From Mucilaginibacter sp. L294 (GTDB lineage Bacteria; Bacteroidota; Bacteroidia; Sphingobacteriales; Sphingobacteriaceae), in the NCBI RefSeq assembly GCF_001636615.1, contig NZ_LGEK01000011.1, forward strand, positions 1 through 64,000: a stretch of DNA of 64,000 bases. Direction: 5' to 3'. Made by a program: the position numbers and the translations under genes. The notes below the pieces were generated by a model. The model did no database searches. It was not told where the DNA came from and saw nothing but the letters and a program-made list of their open reading frames with translations. This document shows positions 50,554-58,553 of the stretch, in pieces; position 1 is the stretch's first letter, and every line of letters starts with the position of its first letter.

Positions 50554-51237
50554 TTAAACGTTTGTTTTTATCCTGTAGCCCAGGCCGCGAACAGTTTCCA
50601 GCCAATCTACGGGGGCAAATGAGCTTAGCTTTTTACGTATATTTTTAATGTGGGCGTCAATAAAGTTCGAGTCGTAATCGTCATTGATAACGCTGCCCCA
50701 AATGTGCTCGCTTAACTGCGCACGGGTTAGCGTGCGGTTTTTATGTAACAGCAAATAAGCGATCAGGTCAAATTCCTTTTTGGTGATGGTGTTTACCGGG
50801 TTAACCTGATAAAGGATGGTACGATCAGTAATATTAACCAAAAAACCATCCAGGTCAATAACTGTTTGGGTGATGCCGAATTTTCTGCGGGTGATGGCCT
50901 GCATGCGGCTTTGCAGTTCTAAAAGCGAAAACGGTTTTGCCAGATAATCATCAGCACCCAGGTCAAGGCCTTTTACGCGGTCGGTAACTTCGGCGCGGGC
51001 GGTAAGGATAATACAGGCAGCTTCGGGGTTTGCTTTTTTGGCTTCCCTGAGCAGGTCCAGCCCTTCATAATCTGGCAGGCCAAGGTCCAGCAGGATAAAA
51101 TCATAAAGGTTAACGGCAATTTTTTCTGATGCGGAGGCGCCGTCGTAACAGATCTCGCAGATGTAGTTGTTTTTTACCAGAAAAAATTCCAGTTCGTGGG
51201 CAAGTGCCTTTTCGTCCTCAATGATCAGTACGTTCAT
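50554..51237 (-). CDS. OmpR/PhoB-family response regulator
   Basis: A 227-residue regulator. The receiver domain (1-118) has E7/D8 and phospho-acceptor D51, and LAKPFSLLEL with the conserved Lys. The winged helix (about 130-225) has EFDLIAYLLLHKNRTLTRAQL and DAHIKNIRKKL with the LETVRGLGYRI end. It starts right after the stop of the barrel gene and is followed by the kinase gene. Confidence 0.95.
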   Translation of the reverse strand: MNVLIIEDEKALAHELEFFLVKNNYICEICYDGASASEKIAVNLYDFILLDLGLPDYEGLDLLREAKKANPEAACIILTARAEVTDRVKGLDLGADDYLAKPFSLLELQSRMQAITRRKFGITQTVIDLDGFLVNITDRTILYQVNPVNTITKKEFDLIAYLLLHKNRTLTRAQLSEHIWGSVINDDYDSNFIDAHIKNIRKKLSSFAPVDWLETVRGLGYRIKTNV

Positions 51238-52116
51238 CTAATAAAACACGTAATAAAAGGTGAAATTAAAAAACGATTCGCGGCGGTTCTTCAATGCGCC
51301 TTCCACGTTTACGGGTATAGAATATTTGTACGAAGCTTCCAGCGTATAATGTGGCATATTATAGGCCAGCGGTATTTTAAAACTATAATTCAGCATGTTG
51401 AATTTGGCATTTGCCCGGGCGCGACGGCCATTTTCATTTAATGTAGCAATGTTATCAACCTCTAAGCGGGAATCGTGGTCAACAGCGTAACGCTGCACAA
51501 AGTTTTGCGTACCGAAAATGAGGTTAACGCTTGGGTTGATAGAAAGAAAATCCTGATCGTTAAAAACATTAAAGCTGCTCTCGAAATATTTAGAGTTACT
51601 GATGGTGGTAAAAACATCATACGATTTACCAAAAAGATAATCGACCGTAGCGCTTGTTTTCAGGTATTTCCAATCGTAGCTATTCTTCCAGTTGATATCA
51701 TTTGATGCAGATGATTTAATGATATTAGCCTCTTTGTTAAAAATAAACCGGGTATAGCTTACCGTACCGGTGAATTTTTTAGATAAGCGGTAGTAATAGC
51801 CGCCGCCAAGGTCTATCTCATCAACAAGGGGTTTATAGCCCAATACTTTTACAGCCGAGCCGTACACAAAAAAGCCCGCCTTACTATTAAAAATAATATC
51901 GGTAGACATGAACGGGTAGGTGATAGGCCCTGTACGGCCAAAAAACAAAGCGTCGCTACCATAACTTATTCCCGCAGATACCGAATTTTTACGTACAACG
52001 GTATCCGTGTCAGCAACCGCATGATTATCCCGATATGCTATTATATGCGGCTTTATTGCAGCCGCATGTAATGCATTACAGGTAATTATAAATAACAGGG
52101 CGCCAAAATATCTCAT
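51238..52116 (-). CDS. Putative outer-membrane beta-barrel protein of a two-component operon
   Basis: I start at MRYFGALLFIITCNALHA, giving 292 residues with a signal peptide; an upstream start would put 34 residues before the signal. The mature part has alternating strands with many Tyr, Phe and Gly (YYYRLSKKFTGTVSYTRF, YTLEASYKYSIPV) and ends in FTFYYVFY, as outer-membrane barrels do. The stop codon touches the start of the response regulator gene, so it is translationally linked to the two-component system. It could be a sensor-related pore or the target of the system. No family name can be given. Confidence 0.75.
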   Translation of the reverse strand: MRYFGALLFIITCNALHAAAIKPHIIAYRDNHAVADTDTVVRKNSVSAGISYGSDALFFGRTGPITYPFMSTDIIFNSKAGFFVYGSAVKVLGYKPLVDEIDLGGGYYYRLSKKFTGTVSYTRFIFNKEANIIKSSASNDINWKNSYDWKYLKTSATVDYLFGKSYDVFTTISNSKYFESSFNVFNDQDFLSINPSVNLIFGTQNFVQRYAVDHDSRLEVDNIATLNENGRRARANAKFNMLNYSFKIPLAYNMPHYTLEASYKYSIPVNVEGALKNRRESFFNFTFYYVFY

Positions 52117-52132
52117 TAATATAGCTGTAATA

Positions 52133-52471
52133 TTAGTCGTTTCTCCTTGGTATTTCAGGTGGCCGCTCCAAACCTTCGGGCCTGCGCTGCCGTTTTGGTT
52201 TTTGTTTTGCAGGGTCAACAGTTTCTATTTTCTCGGGTTTAGGTTGTTTTTTTGCCTTAGCAACCTCCTTGATTTTCTTTTTGTCTTCTTCTGATTGCCG
52301 TTGCTTGCCTTTTGTTACAGTTGTATCATGTTGTAACGAATAATTTGTGTTAAATGATACAATCGTGTATGCATGCAAAAGATTGCCGTGAAAGCTTGTA
52401 TTGTTTTTAGCGTATGACAAGCGTGGCGCGAATATCATTAAAAGTACAATATACAAAAACCACTTTATCAT
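52133..52471 (-). CDS. Small exported basic protein of the two-component operon
   Basis: A 112-residue protein with a signal peptide ending SYAK. The C-terminal half (about 52-112) is very rich in Lys, Arg, Glu and Pro (KKKIKEVAKAKKQPKPEK, RRPEGLERPPEIPRRND), so likely unstructured and periplasmic. First gene of a four-gene set with the barrel (16 bases later), response regulator and kinase. No homologue is recognised. Its composition suggests that it binds something acidic, such as phosphate groups or nucleic acid, but this is a guess. Confidence 0.65.
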   Translation of the reverse strand: MIKWFLYIVLLMIFAPRLSYAKNNTSFHGNLLHAYTIVSFNTNYSLQHDTTVTKGKQRQSEEDKKKIKEVAKAKKQPKPEKIETVDPAKQKPKRQRRPEGLERPPEIPRRND

Positions 52472-52498
52472 TTTAAGGGGAGAAACGCTTAATTATTG

Positions 52499-52506
52499 CA
52501 AAGATA
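52499..52506 (-). promoter_or_regulatory. Putative -7 box (TATCTTTG) of the two-component operon
   Basis: Exact TAnnTTTG, 27 bases before the ATG of the small basic protein. Confidence 0.5.
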
Positions 52507-52639
52507 CGCAGGCAACCGCGTATAGGTGTATTAAATTATTGTATGTAAAAATGCGCCAAACACCCGGGGCTTTATCCCTGTTTGTTTAGCGCGTTAAAGT
52601 ATTTTAGTAATAGGTTTACAGTAAAGGTAAGCATTGGGC

Positions 52640-53593
52640 TTACATCATTACACTTATATTTTTTGATGTATATACACGTGCATGGTCATCAACAATGATG
52701 CACGCTATCTGGTTAAGCTTGTTTATTAAATATAAACCGGCGTTTACGCCCATGGCAATAATAGGGGTGGCCATGGCATCGGCTAATTCGGCACCTGGTG
52801 TAATAACGCTTACGCTTTCAATTTTACTAACCGGGAAACCATTCTCGGGGTTAATATCAGCTTTGGCTTTAATATTATTAATGCTGGTGTACTTTTCTGT
52901 ATTGTAAGAAGTAGCAACCGCCATGTTACTAATGTTTACCCCGGCGTAAGGCTGGTTTGCCTGCGATGGGTCGGCAGTGGCAATGGTCCATGGTGTATTG
53001 TCTGGCTGCAGGCCCCAGGTAAGTAAGTCGCCGCCGGCATTAATAACACCACTGCTAACGCCCTCCATTTGTAAAATGTATTTTGCCCTGTCGGCAGCAT
53101 AGCCGCGGCTAATGGCGCCAAAACCTATACGCATGCCCTTGTTTTTAAGGAATACGGTTTGGGCGGCAAAGTCAAGCACAACGTTGGTGTAGTTTGTAAG
53201 GCTTATCTTCTTTTTAAGTTTTTTAGCAGGGGCAATAGCAATCGGGGTATAAATATCGTCAGTATCAGTATTCACCGCATTATAGGTAATGTCAAATGAG
53301 CCATCGGTAAGTGATGATATTTGCATAGCCCTGTCAATTATCCTGAAGGTTTCTGCATCAACACGTACCGGCTTTACGCCGGCATTGCGGTTTATGGCGT
53401 TTATAGAGCTATCTTCGGTAAAAGCGCTCAATAATTTTTCAACACGGTTTATTTCGGCAATAGCGCTATCAATACGCGCCAGCGCCCAAATATGGTCGGT
53501 AGCTACTAAACTGATCTCGAACCTGTTTCCCATTAAACGAACCTCGCGGTTGAAAATGGTTGAAGTGCCTGTTAAATTTTTTACTGCCAGCAT
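52640..53593 (-). CDS. apbE: FAD:protein FMN transferase (ApbE family)
   Basis: A 317-residue enzyme that attaches FMN through a phosphoester bond to Thr in flavoproteins such as NqrB/C or RnfG. ApbE features: LMGNRFEISLV, SLTDGSFDITY, FGAISRGYAADRA, SGVINAGGDLL and ELADAMATPIIAMG. The usual HIIDPRTG reads DINPENGFP, so a conserved His is replaced by Asp. Unlike most bacterial members, no signal peptide or lipobox is seen, so it may work in the cytoplasm. No target flavoprotein is encoded nearby. Confidence 0.88.
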   Translation of the reverse strand: MLAVKNLTGTSTIFNREVRLMGNRFEISLVATDHIWALARIDSAIAEINRVEKLLSAFTEDSSINAINRNAGVKPVRVDAETFRIIDRAMQISSLTDGSFDITYNAVNTDTDDIYTPIAIAPAKKLKKKISLTNYTNVVLDFAAQTVFLKNKGMRIGFGAISRGYAADRAKYILQMEGVSSGVINAGGDLLTWGLQPDNTPWTIATADPSQANQPYAGVNISNMAVATSYNTEKYTSINNIKAKADINPENGFPVSKIESVSVITPGAELADAMATPIIAMGVNAGLYLINKLNQIACIIVDDHARVYTSKNISVMM

Positions 53594-53731
53594 AAATAAA
53601 ATAGCGTTATAAACAGTTAAGCTTGTTGTATTTAAACATTACGTAACATAATATGTAAATGCAACTTCACAAACGCTAAAATAGGTGGGCATTATGAAAT
53701 TGACATGAAATGCAGGTTTCTATAAATGAAA

Positions 53732-53752
53732 AAAGCACCATATAGGTGCTTT
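53732..53752 (-). terminator. Terminator of prfA
   Basis: Stem aaagcacc / ggtgcttt with a 5-base loop, followed on the minus strand by a T-run. Confidence 0.85.
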
Positions 53753-53776
53753 CAATTTTATAATTATAATAATTTT

Positions 53777-54850
53777 TTATGCTGCGGTGCCTTCTTTTAA
53801 CCTTTCGGCGTTCTCTGCAAATTGCAGGGCTTCCATAATTTCCTGCAGGTCGCCGTTCATTACACCGGTTAAGTTATAGATGGTTAAACCTATACGGTGC
53901 TCGGTTAAACGGCCTTGCGGATAGTTATAGGTACGCACCTTGGCGCTCCTGTCGCCGGTGGCAACCATGGTTTTACGTCTTTTAGAGGTTTCTTCCAGGT
54001 GCTTTTGCAGCTCCATTTCGTAAACACGTGAGCGTAATACCCCTAAAGCCTTATCATAGTTTTTTAACTGCGATTTTTGATCCTGGCATTGCGCTACGAT
54101 ACCTGTAGGCAAGTGTGTTAAACGTACGGCAGAGTAGGTAGTATTTACCGACTGCCCACCCGGACCAGATGCGCAGAACAGATCCTTACGGATATCGCTT
54201 ACCTGCAAATCAATATCAAACTCATCAACCTCGGGCAGTACCACTACCGATGCGGCAGATGTATGCACGCGGCCCTGCGTTTCGGTATCGGGCACGCGTT
54301 GTACACGGTGCACGCCACTTTCGTATTTAAAGTTGCCATAAGCATCCTCGGCGTTTACGCTGAACACGATCTCTTTATAACCGCCGGCAGTGCCTTCGGT
54401 ATAATCAACCAGTTCTGTTTTCCAGCCGCGGCGTTCGCAGTAACGCATATACATACGGTAAAGGTCGCCTGCAAAAAGCGAGGCCTCATCACCACCTGTA
54501 CCACCACGTATCTCTATCATGGCGTTTTTAGAATCCTCAGGGTCTTTTGGTATCAGCATCAAACGGATAATTTCTTCCATTTCATCCTGTTTTACCAGCA
54601 ACTCATCTAATTCAGCCTTAGCCATCTCGCGGAACTCTTCGTCCTTTTCGGTAGCTAAAATTTCTTTATTGCTTTCAATGTTGCTCATAATGTTTTTGTA
54701 AACATTATACTGATCAACAATTTTGGCAAGGTCTTTATATTCCTTGTTCATCTGGGCAAAACGCTTCATATCAGCCATGGCATCAGGACTGCTTAAATCG
54801 CCTTCTACGGTTTTCCAGCGTTGAAATATTAATTCTAATTTCTCTAACAT
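53777..54850 (-). CDS. prfA: Peptide chain release factor 1
   Basis: A 357-residue release factor that reads UAA and UAG. GPGGQSVNTTYSAVRLTHLP (about 231-250) carries the GGQ that triggers peptidyl-tRNA hydrolysis, and RVPDTETQGRVHTSA carries the PxT stop-codon reading motif of RF1, rather than the SPF of RF2. Length is standard. It is monocistronic. Confidence 0.97.
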   Translation of the reverse strand: MLEKLELIFQRWKTVEGDLSSPDAMADMKRFAQMNKEYKDLAKIVDQYNVYKNIMSNIESNKEILATEKDEEFREMAKAELDELLVKQDEMEEIIRLMLIPKDPEDSKNAMIEIRGGTGGDEASLFAGDLYRMYMRYCERRGWKTELVDYTEGTAGGYKEIVFSVNAEDAYGNFKYESGVHRVQRVPDTETQGRVHTSAASVVVLPEVDEFDIDLQVSDIRKDLFCASGPGGQSVNTTYSAVRLTHLPTGIVAQCQDQKSQLKNYDKALGVLRSRVYEMELQKHLEETSKRRKTMVATGDRSAKVRTYNYPQGRLTEHRIGLTIYNLTGVMNGDLQEIMEALQFAENAERLKEGTAA

Positions 54851-55238
54851 CTTCTTATTTGAAAATCAATTGCAGCGTTTATGGGTGCTGCAGCCCCGCT
54901 TTTCACGGCAAGCTTTTGCCTGCCCGCTAATCCATCACACAAAAGCTTTTTATTACAATCGGGTTTATGGTTGTTATTGTACTACAAAAAACATGCAAAA
55001 ATACGCATTTATCGGCACATAATAAATTCAGCCAATTGTAAAGAGATTTTGTGTGCAGGCATTGTGTATCTCAATCACCCCTGCGCCCCTCTCAAAAGGG
55101 GAACCGCACAGCCCGCCTTTTTCTAAACACGTTACAGATACTGTAACTACAAAACAAACGTTCTTAATACATCGTACACAAAACTATTATTGTGTATTAA
55201 ACGTACTTACAGTATCTATCAAATTAAAAGGACTTATT
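54851..55238. other. Gene-free region between prfA and tatA
   Basis: A TATTTTTG box on the minus strand at 54996-55003 could be the prfA promoter with a long leader. A C-rich piece (cacccctgcgcccctctcaa followed by aaggggaac, 55076-55105) repeats the element near 501-530. Nothing else is seen. Confidence 0.5.
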
Positions 55239-55409
55239 ATGGGAGCACCAGAAATTATATTGATCATTATTGCCATTTTAGTATTATTCGGCGGTAAAAA
55301 AATACCCGAAATGATGAAAGGCCTTGGTAAAGGCATTAAAGATTTTAAAACCGCGCAAGAACCGGAACCTATCCCGGTCCCGGTAGAGGTTAAAGAAACA
55401 AAGATTTAA
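55239..55409 (+). CDS. tatA: Twin-arginine translocase subunit TatA/TatE
   Basis: A 56-residue protein that begins at MGAPEIILIII. It has one membrane helix (about 5-17), the hinge FGGKKIPE (18-25) and an amphipathic helix (about 26-41, MMKGLGKGIKDFK), then a short Pro/Glu tail. It forms the pore of the Tat system, which exports folded proteins; the DUF1501 protein in this window has a Tat signal. No tatC is near. An upstream in-frame start would add 62 residues unlike TatA. A weak aaaagga lies 5-12 bases before the ATG. Confidence 0.92.
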   Translation: MGAPEIILIIIAILVLFGGKKIPEMMKGLGKGIKDFKTAQEPEPIPVPVEVKETKI

Positions 55410-55414
55410 TAACG

Positions 55415-55443
55415 AATGGCTGCCATAAAGGCGGCCATTTTTG
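55415..55443 (+). terminator. Terminator of tatA
   Basis: Stem aatggctgcc / ggcggccatt with one G-T pair, loop ataaa, and a T-run, 5 bases after the stop. Confidence 0.88.
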
Positions 55444-55477
55444 TTAGTCTTCTTTTTAAAACGCAGCCTGGTTGAAA

Positions 55478-55660
55478 CTTGCAGCTTCGACCTAAAATAA
55501 GTTAAGCTTTCAGCTTAACCGTGCCATTTCGCCGTTGTTGGTGTTGTCACTAACAACCTTTACACAGGTAGTAAACAAGCATGACGGCTTGTTGGTGACA
55601 ACACCAACAAGGGCGGAGTATTCTATTTATAACCCCATCGGGGTTACAGGTTGGTAGAAG
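55478..55660. repeat. Compound hairpin repeats, family E
   Basis: gttaagctttcagcttaac (55501-55519) is a small hairpin, repeated as gtaagctttcagcttac at about 59459-59475, where it also follows a ctaaaa(ata/cta) phrase. Then a 22-base arm (55535-55556, ttgttggtgttgtcactaac) pairs with 55589-55610 with one mismatch; flanking cgcc/ggcg extends it. aaccccatcggggtt near 55630 is a third hairpin. No gene is present. Confidence 0.75.
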
Positions 55661-55703
55661 TATAGAAAAATAAAAATTTTCGTGCCGTAGGTACGATTGA
55701 ATC

Positions 55704-56459
55704 TTACCCCTCCTTCTCAAACCACTTTAATTCCAGATTCATCCCGTCAAAAACAGCATAGGTGTTATAATTCACCCATTCGCCCAGGTTTACGTAACGG
55801 CTGTTATCTGGTAGGGCTATATCCAAAGGCAAGTGCCTGTGCCCAAAAACAAAATAATCAAAATGCCGGGTTTTTAGAACTTCCAGCGAATACGCTTCCA
55901 GCCATTCCTGTTGATGCTGGATCTTTTCTACATCCTGTTTATTGGCTATACGGCTTTGCTGCGACCATGTATTAGCAATACCGACACCCAAATTGGGGTG
56001 CAACCTGGCAAACAACCATTGGCACACTTTACTACGGAAAAACTTTTTCAGGAACTTGTAAAATTGATCGCCGGGGCCAAGGCCATCGCCATGGTGCAGG
56101 TAGAATTTTTTGCCGCCGCGCTCCATCTCCAGTTCGTTGGTAATAATGGTGGCACCAAGCTCCTGTACAAAATAATCGAACATCCACATATCGTGGTTGC
56201 CTTTAAACAGGTACAGTTTTACGCCGGCATCGGTTAACTGGGCAAGCTTACCCAAAAAGCGGATATAGCCTTTGGGCACTACCGTTTTATACTCAAACCA
56301 AAAATCAAATACATCGCCCATTAAAAAAAGTTCGGCAACATCATCTTTGATCATGTCAAGCCAGCGGATAATACGGTCTTCCCGCTCGCGCGATGAAGCG
56401 TACCCAACGGCACCCAAATGAAAATCAGAAGCAAAGTATAAGTTTTTACCGGTTGGCAT
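55704..56459 (-). CDS. lpxH: UDP-2,3-diacylglucosamine diphosphatase-like metallophosphatase (LpxH type)
   Basis: A 251-residue calcineurin-like phosphoesterase. Metal ligands are D12 and H14 in SDFHLG, D49 in LMGDVFDFW, N88/H89 in GNHD, a His in LHHGDGLGPGD and the GHRH pair at about 208-211. The order and the WFEY and RSRIANKQD-like segments point to LpxH, which removes UMP from UDP-diacylglucosamine in lipid A synthesis. A near-identical paralogue in some Bacteroidota has an unclear role, so the symbol is likely rather than certain. Confidence 0.85.
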   Translation of the reverse strand: MPTGKNLYFASDFHLGAVGYASSREREDRIIRWLDMIKDDVAELFLMGDVFDFWFEYKTVVPKGYIRFLGKLAQLTDAGVKLYLFKGNHDMWMFDYFVQELGATIITNELEMERGGKKFYLHHGDGLGPGDQFYKFLKKFFRSKVCQWLFARLHPNLGVGIANTWSQQSRIANKQDVEKIQHQQEWLEAYSLEVLKTRHFDYFVFGHRHLPLDIALPDNSRYVNLGEWVNYNTYAVFDGMNLELKWFEKEG

Positions 56460-56466
56460 ATAGCTT

Positions 56467-56474
56467 CAAAAGTA
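56467..56474 (-). promoter_or_regulatory. Putative -7 box (TACTTTTG) of lpxH; near-leaderless
   Basis: Exact TAnnTTTG on the minus strand, 7 bases before the ATG. Confidence 0.6.
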
Positions 56475-56575
56475 CGGGAATAATCAGGAGTGTCAAAATT
56501 ATGCTTCGTAAAGAGGTTGCTGATTTATAGTATATTTATTGGCCCAACTATAAGGGGTAATTAACAACAAACCAT

Positions 56576-56797
56576 ATGCTAAAAAAGGGAGAACATATTG
56601 AGGGCACACCAGCAGAACTACAAGTGTTGTTAAATGCCGATGAAGAGGCGAGCATTTTTTTTGAAGGCCTGTCTAAATCATACAAACAGGGCTATTGCGA
56701 TTGGGTAGGCTCTGCCAAGCAGGAAGATACCCGTAAAGTAAGGGCAGCTAAAGCCTTAATTATGCTGCAAAACAAACAAAAAACACTAAAGACTTAA
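56576..56797 (+). CDS. YdeI/OmpD-associated family helical protein
   Basis: A 73-residue protein equal to the C-terminal helical domain of the YdeI/OmpD-associated (PF13376-like) family: PAELQVLLNADEEASIFFEGLSKSYKQGYCDWV (pieces 12-43) followed by GSAKQEDTRKVRAAKALIML with the conserved AK-x-E-TR-x-R core. The usual N-terminal DUF1905 domain is missing, so this is a stand-alone version. Relatives have been tied to resistance to cationic peptides or bacteriocins. It is monocistronic. Confidence 0.82.
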   Translation: MLKKGEHIEGTPAELQVLLNADEEASIFFEGLSKSYKQGYCDWVGSAKQEDTRKVRAAKALIMLQNKQKTLKT

Positions 56798-56833
56798 ATC
56801 TTACCAACTCGCATTTCCCTGCGGCATCAGTTG

Positions 56834-56898
56834 TTTCACGCAAAGACGCCATGGAAGCTTGTAATAATTACCAAATAGTGTAGCGTCTTTGCGTGAAA
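56834..56898. repeat. Inverted repeat tttcacgcaaagacgc
   Basis: Perfect 16-base arms (56834-56849 and 56883-56898) around a 33-base centre. It lies between convergent genes and may end transcription from both sides, but has no T-run. Confidence 0.85.
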
Positions 56899-56912
56899 AA
56901 TTCTGCAACCAC

Positions 56913-57470
56913 CTACAAACTCGCATTTTCCGGCGGTATGTATTGCAGGCGTTTGGTAAAATAAATATCCCAGCTGTGTTGCTGCTGGCGGTTTACCATG
57001 TGTTCGGTATCCTCATCATAGTCCTGGTTTAGCTGCTTGTATTTAGCATCAATGCGGTTAAATATGGCCATCGCCTCGGCATTGTAGTTGTAGGTAAAGC
57101 GGGTGTGTTCAATGGCCCTTAAAACTTCTTGCTGCTCCAGATAGGCAATGGTATAATGCCCCTGCTCGTGTTTCAAAACCTCCGCTAACTGATCGGCACT
57201 GCCGATGCGCGACCTGTCTATCCACGATTTATAGTTATTCAAGTACAGGCGCACATTGGCATGCAAAATATAATTGCCATTGTTACGGCTGGCCTGGTAC
57301 GAAAAATTAATAGTGCAATTGGTGTAAGCGATAACGCCCCGCCCGTTTGCCCTGGGCGCACCCTGAAAATCATTAACCGTTAACATGCGGTGCGGTTGTG
57401 CCGATGCCGGGTTTAACGCAAAGCACAGCAATGCACAGGCGCAAAAAGCGCGTAAAAATTTGAATACCAT
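56913..57470 (-). CDS. DUF922-type secreted zinc protease
   Basis: A 185-residue protein with a signal peptide ending ASAQ. KHEQGHYTIAYLEQQE (about 99-114) contains HExxH, the zinc and catalytic site, as in DUF922 proteases. The N-terminal part (30-90) is strand-rich and sits over the active site in relatives. It is probably periplasmic. It starts 24 bases after the SPFH gene stop, so the two may be cotranscribed. Confidence 0.82.
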   Translation of the reverse strand: MVFKFLRAFCACALLCFALNPASAQPHRMLTVNDFQGAPRANGRGVIAYTNCTINFSYQASRNNGNYILHANVRLYLNNYKSWIDRSRIGSADQLAEVLKHEQGHYTIAYLEQQEVLRAIEHTRFTYNYNAEAMAIFNRIDAKYKQLNQDYDEDTEHMVNRQQQHSWDIYFTKRLQYIPPENASL

Positions 57471-57494
57471 TTAGCCAACTTGTAAAGTGAAACT

Positions 57495-58436
57495 TTACTT
57501 TTTGACAGGCTCGGTATGTAAAAGGTTTAAAGCCATCATTTCTTTCATGGTATGCTGCATACCTTCGGTAGAACCATCCAGGAAAATAACGTTGCCTTTT
57601 GAGTTTTCGGCGAAGTGTTTGATAGATTCTGTCCACATGGTGAAAAGGATAACTGAGGTATCCATATTGGCGCCCTGCATTTCTTTAGCGGCCACTGTCA
57701 TACCCTTGGCCACTTCCTCGCGGAATAGCGCGATACCCTGCCCGCGCAACTGTGCCGCCTGGCGCTCGGCCTCGGCAGAGATCTTGATGGCGTTACCTTC
57801 GGCTTCGGCAGCTTTGGTTTTGGTGATCAGCAGGGCCTGGCCTTCGTTTTCGGCAGCGGCTTTAAGGTTGTTTGATGCCACCACCTGGCTCATCGATTTC
57901 ATGATGATATCATCAAAGGTAATATCGTTCAGTTGCAAATCCTGCAGGTGATAGCCCCATCCTTCCAGTATGGTATCCAGTTGTTCTTTTACGTGTTCTA
58001 CAATATCGCGGCGAAGTATCAATACTTCACTTTGGCGTTTGGTGGCCACAAATGCGCGGATAGAGCCCTCAACGGTGCGGATAAGTGCCTGCATCAGGTT
58101 GCGCTCGTCCACAAACTTAAACGCTACGTTTTTGATGCTTTCTTCTTGTTGGTCCAGTACCGAATACAGCAGCATGGCTTTGAAGTAAACGTTGGCCTGG
58201 TCAAACGTTACGGCCTGGAATTCCAGCTCTACAGAGCGGTTCTGGATAGATATTTTTGAGTAGATCTGCTCTACCAATGGAATTTTAAAGTTTAAACCAG
58301 GAGTAAGTATACGGCGGTATTTACCAAATATGGTTACCACGGCAATGGTACCCTGTTTAACGGTTACAAAAGATGATAGCAGTACAATAATGATGAAGAA
58401 TACCAGCAGGTAGGCTACAATTGATGATGGTGTCAT
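57495..58436 (-). CDS. SPFH/Band 7 family membrane protein
   Basis: A 313-residue protein with one N-terminal membrane helix (about 5-25), an SPFH domain (about 25-200, VKQGTIAVVTIFGKYRRIL and LNFKIPLVEQIYSKI) and a helical coiled-coil tail (about 190-260, KAAAENEGQALLITKTKAAEAEG) rich in Ala and Glu. It should form ring-shaped oligomers at the membrane, as in prohibitin, HflK/C or stomatin. Related proteins stabilise membrane proteases. It lacks the NfeD partner usually seen next to stomatin-type genes. Confidence 0.9.
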   Translation of the reverse strand: MTPSSIVAYLLVFFIIIVLLSSFVTVKQGTIAVVTIFGKYRRILTPGLNFKIPLVEQIYSKISIQNRSVELEFQAVTFDQANVYFKAMLLYSVLDQQEESIKNVAFKFVDERNLMQALIRTVEGSIRAFVATKRQSEVLILRRDIVEHVKEQLDTILEGWGYHLQDLQLNDITFDDIIMKSMSQVVASNNLKAAAENEGQALLITKTKAAEAEGNAIKISAEAERQAAQLRGQGIALFREEVAKGMTVAAKEMQGANMDTSVILFTMWTESIKHFAENSKGNVIFLDGSTEGMQHTMKEMMALNLLHTEPVKK

Positions 58437-58553
58437 TAGGCTTATAATTTTTAATAAATATAGGCTTAATTACAATAGGTGCAAGTGCAAAGTAGGCCTG
58501 TGATTAATAAGTGCTTTATATTATATATTTTTAGTGGGCCAAATTTTAATAAA

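Noticed and set aside
55535..55610. Inverted repeat as the terminator of lpxH
   Set aside because: It lacks a T-run and lies about 95 bases beyond the lpxH stop; a repeat element explains it better.
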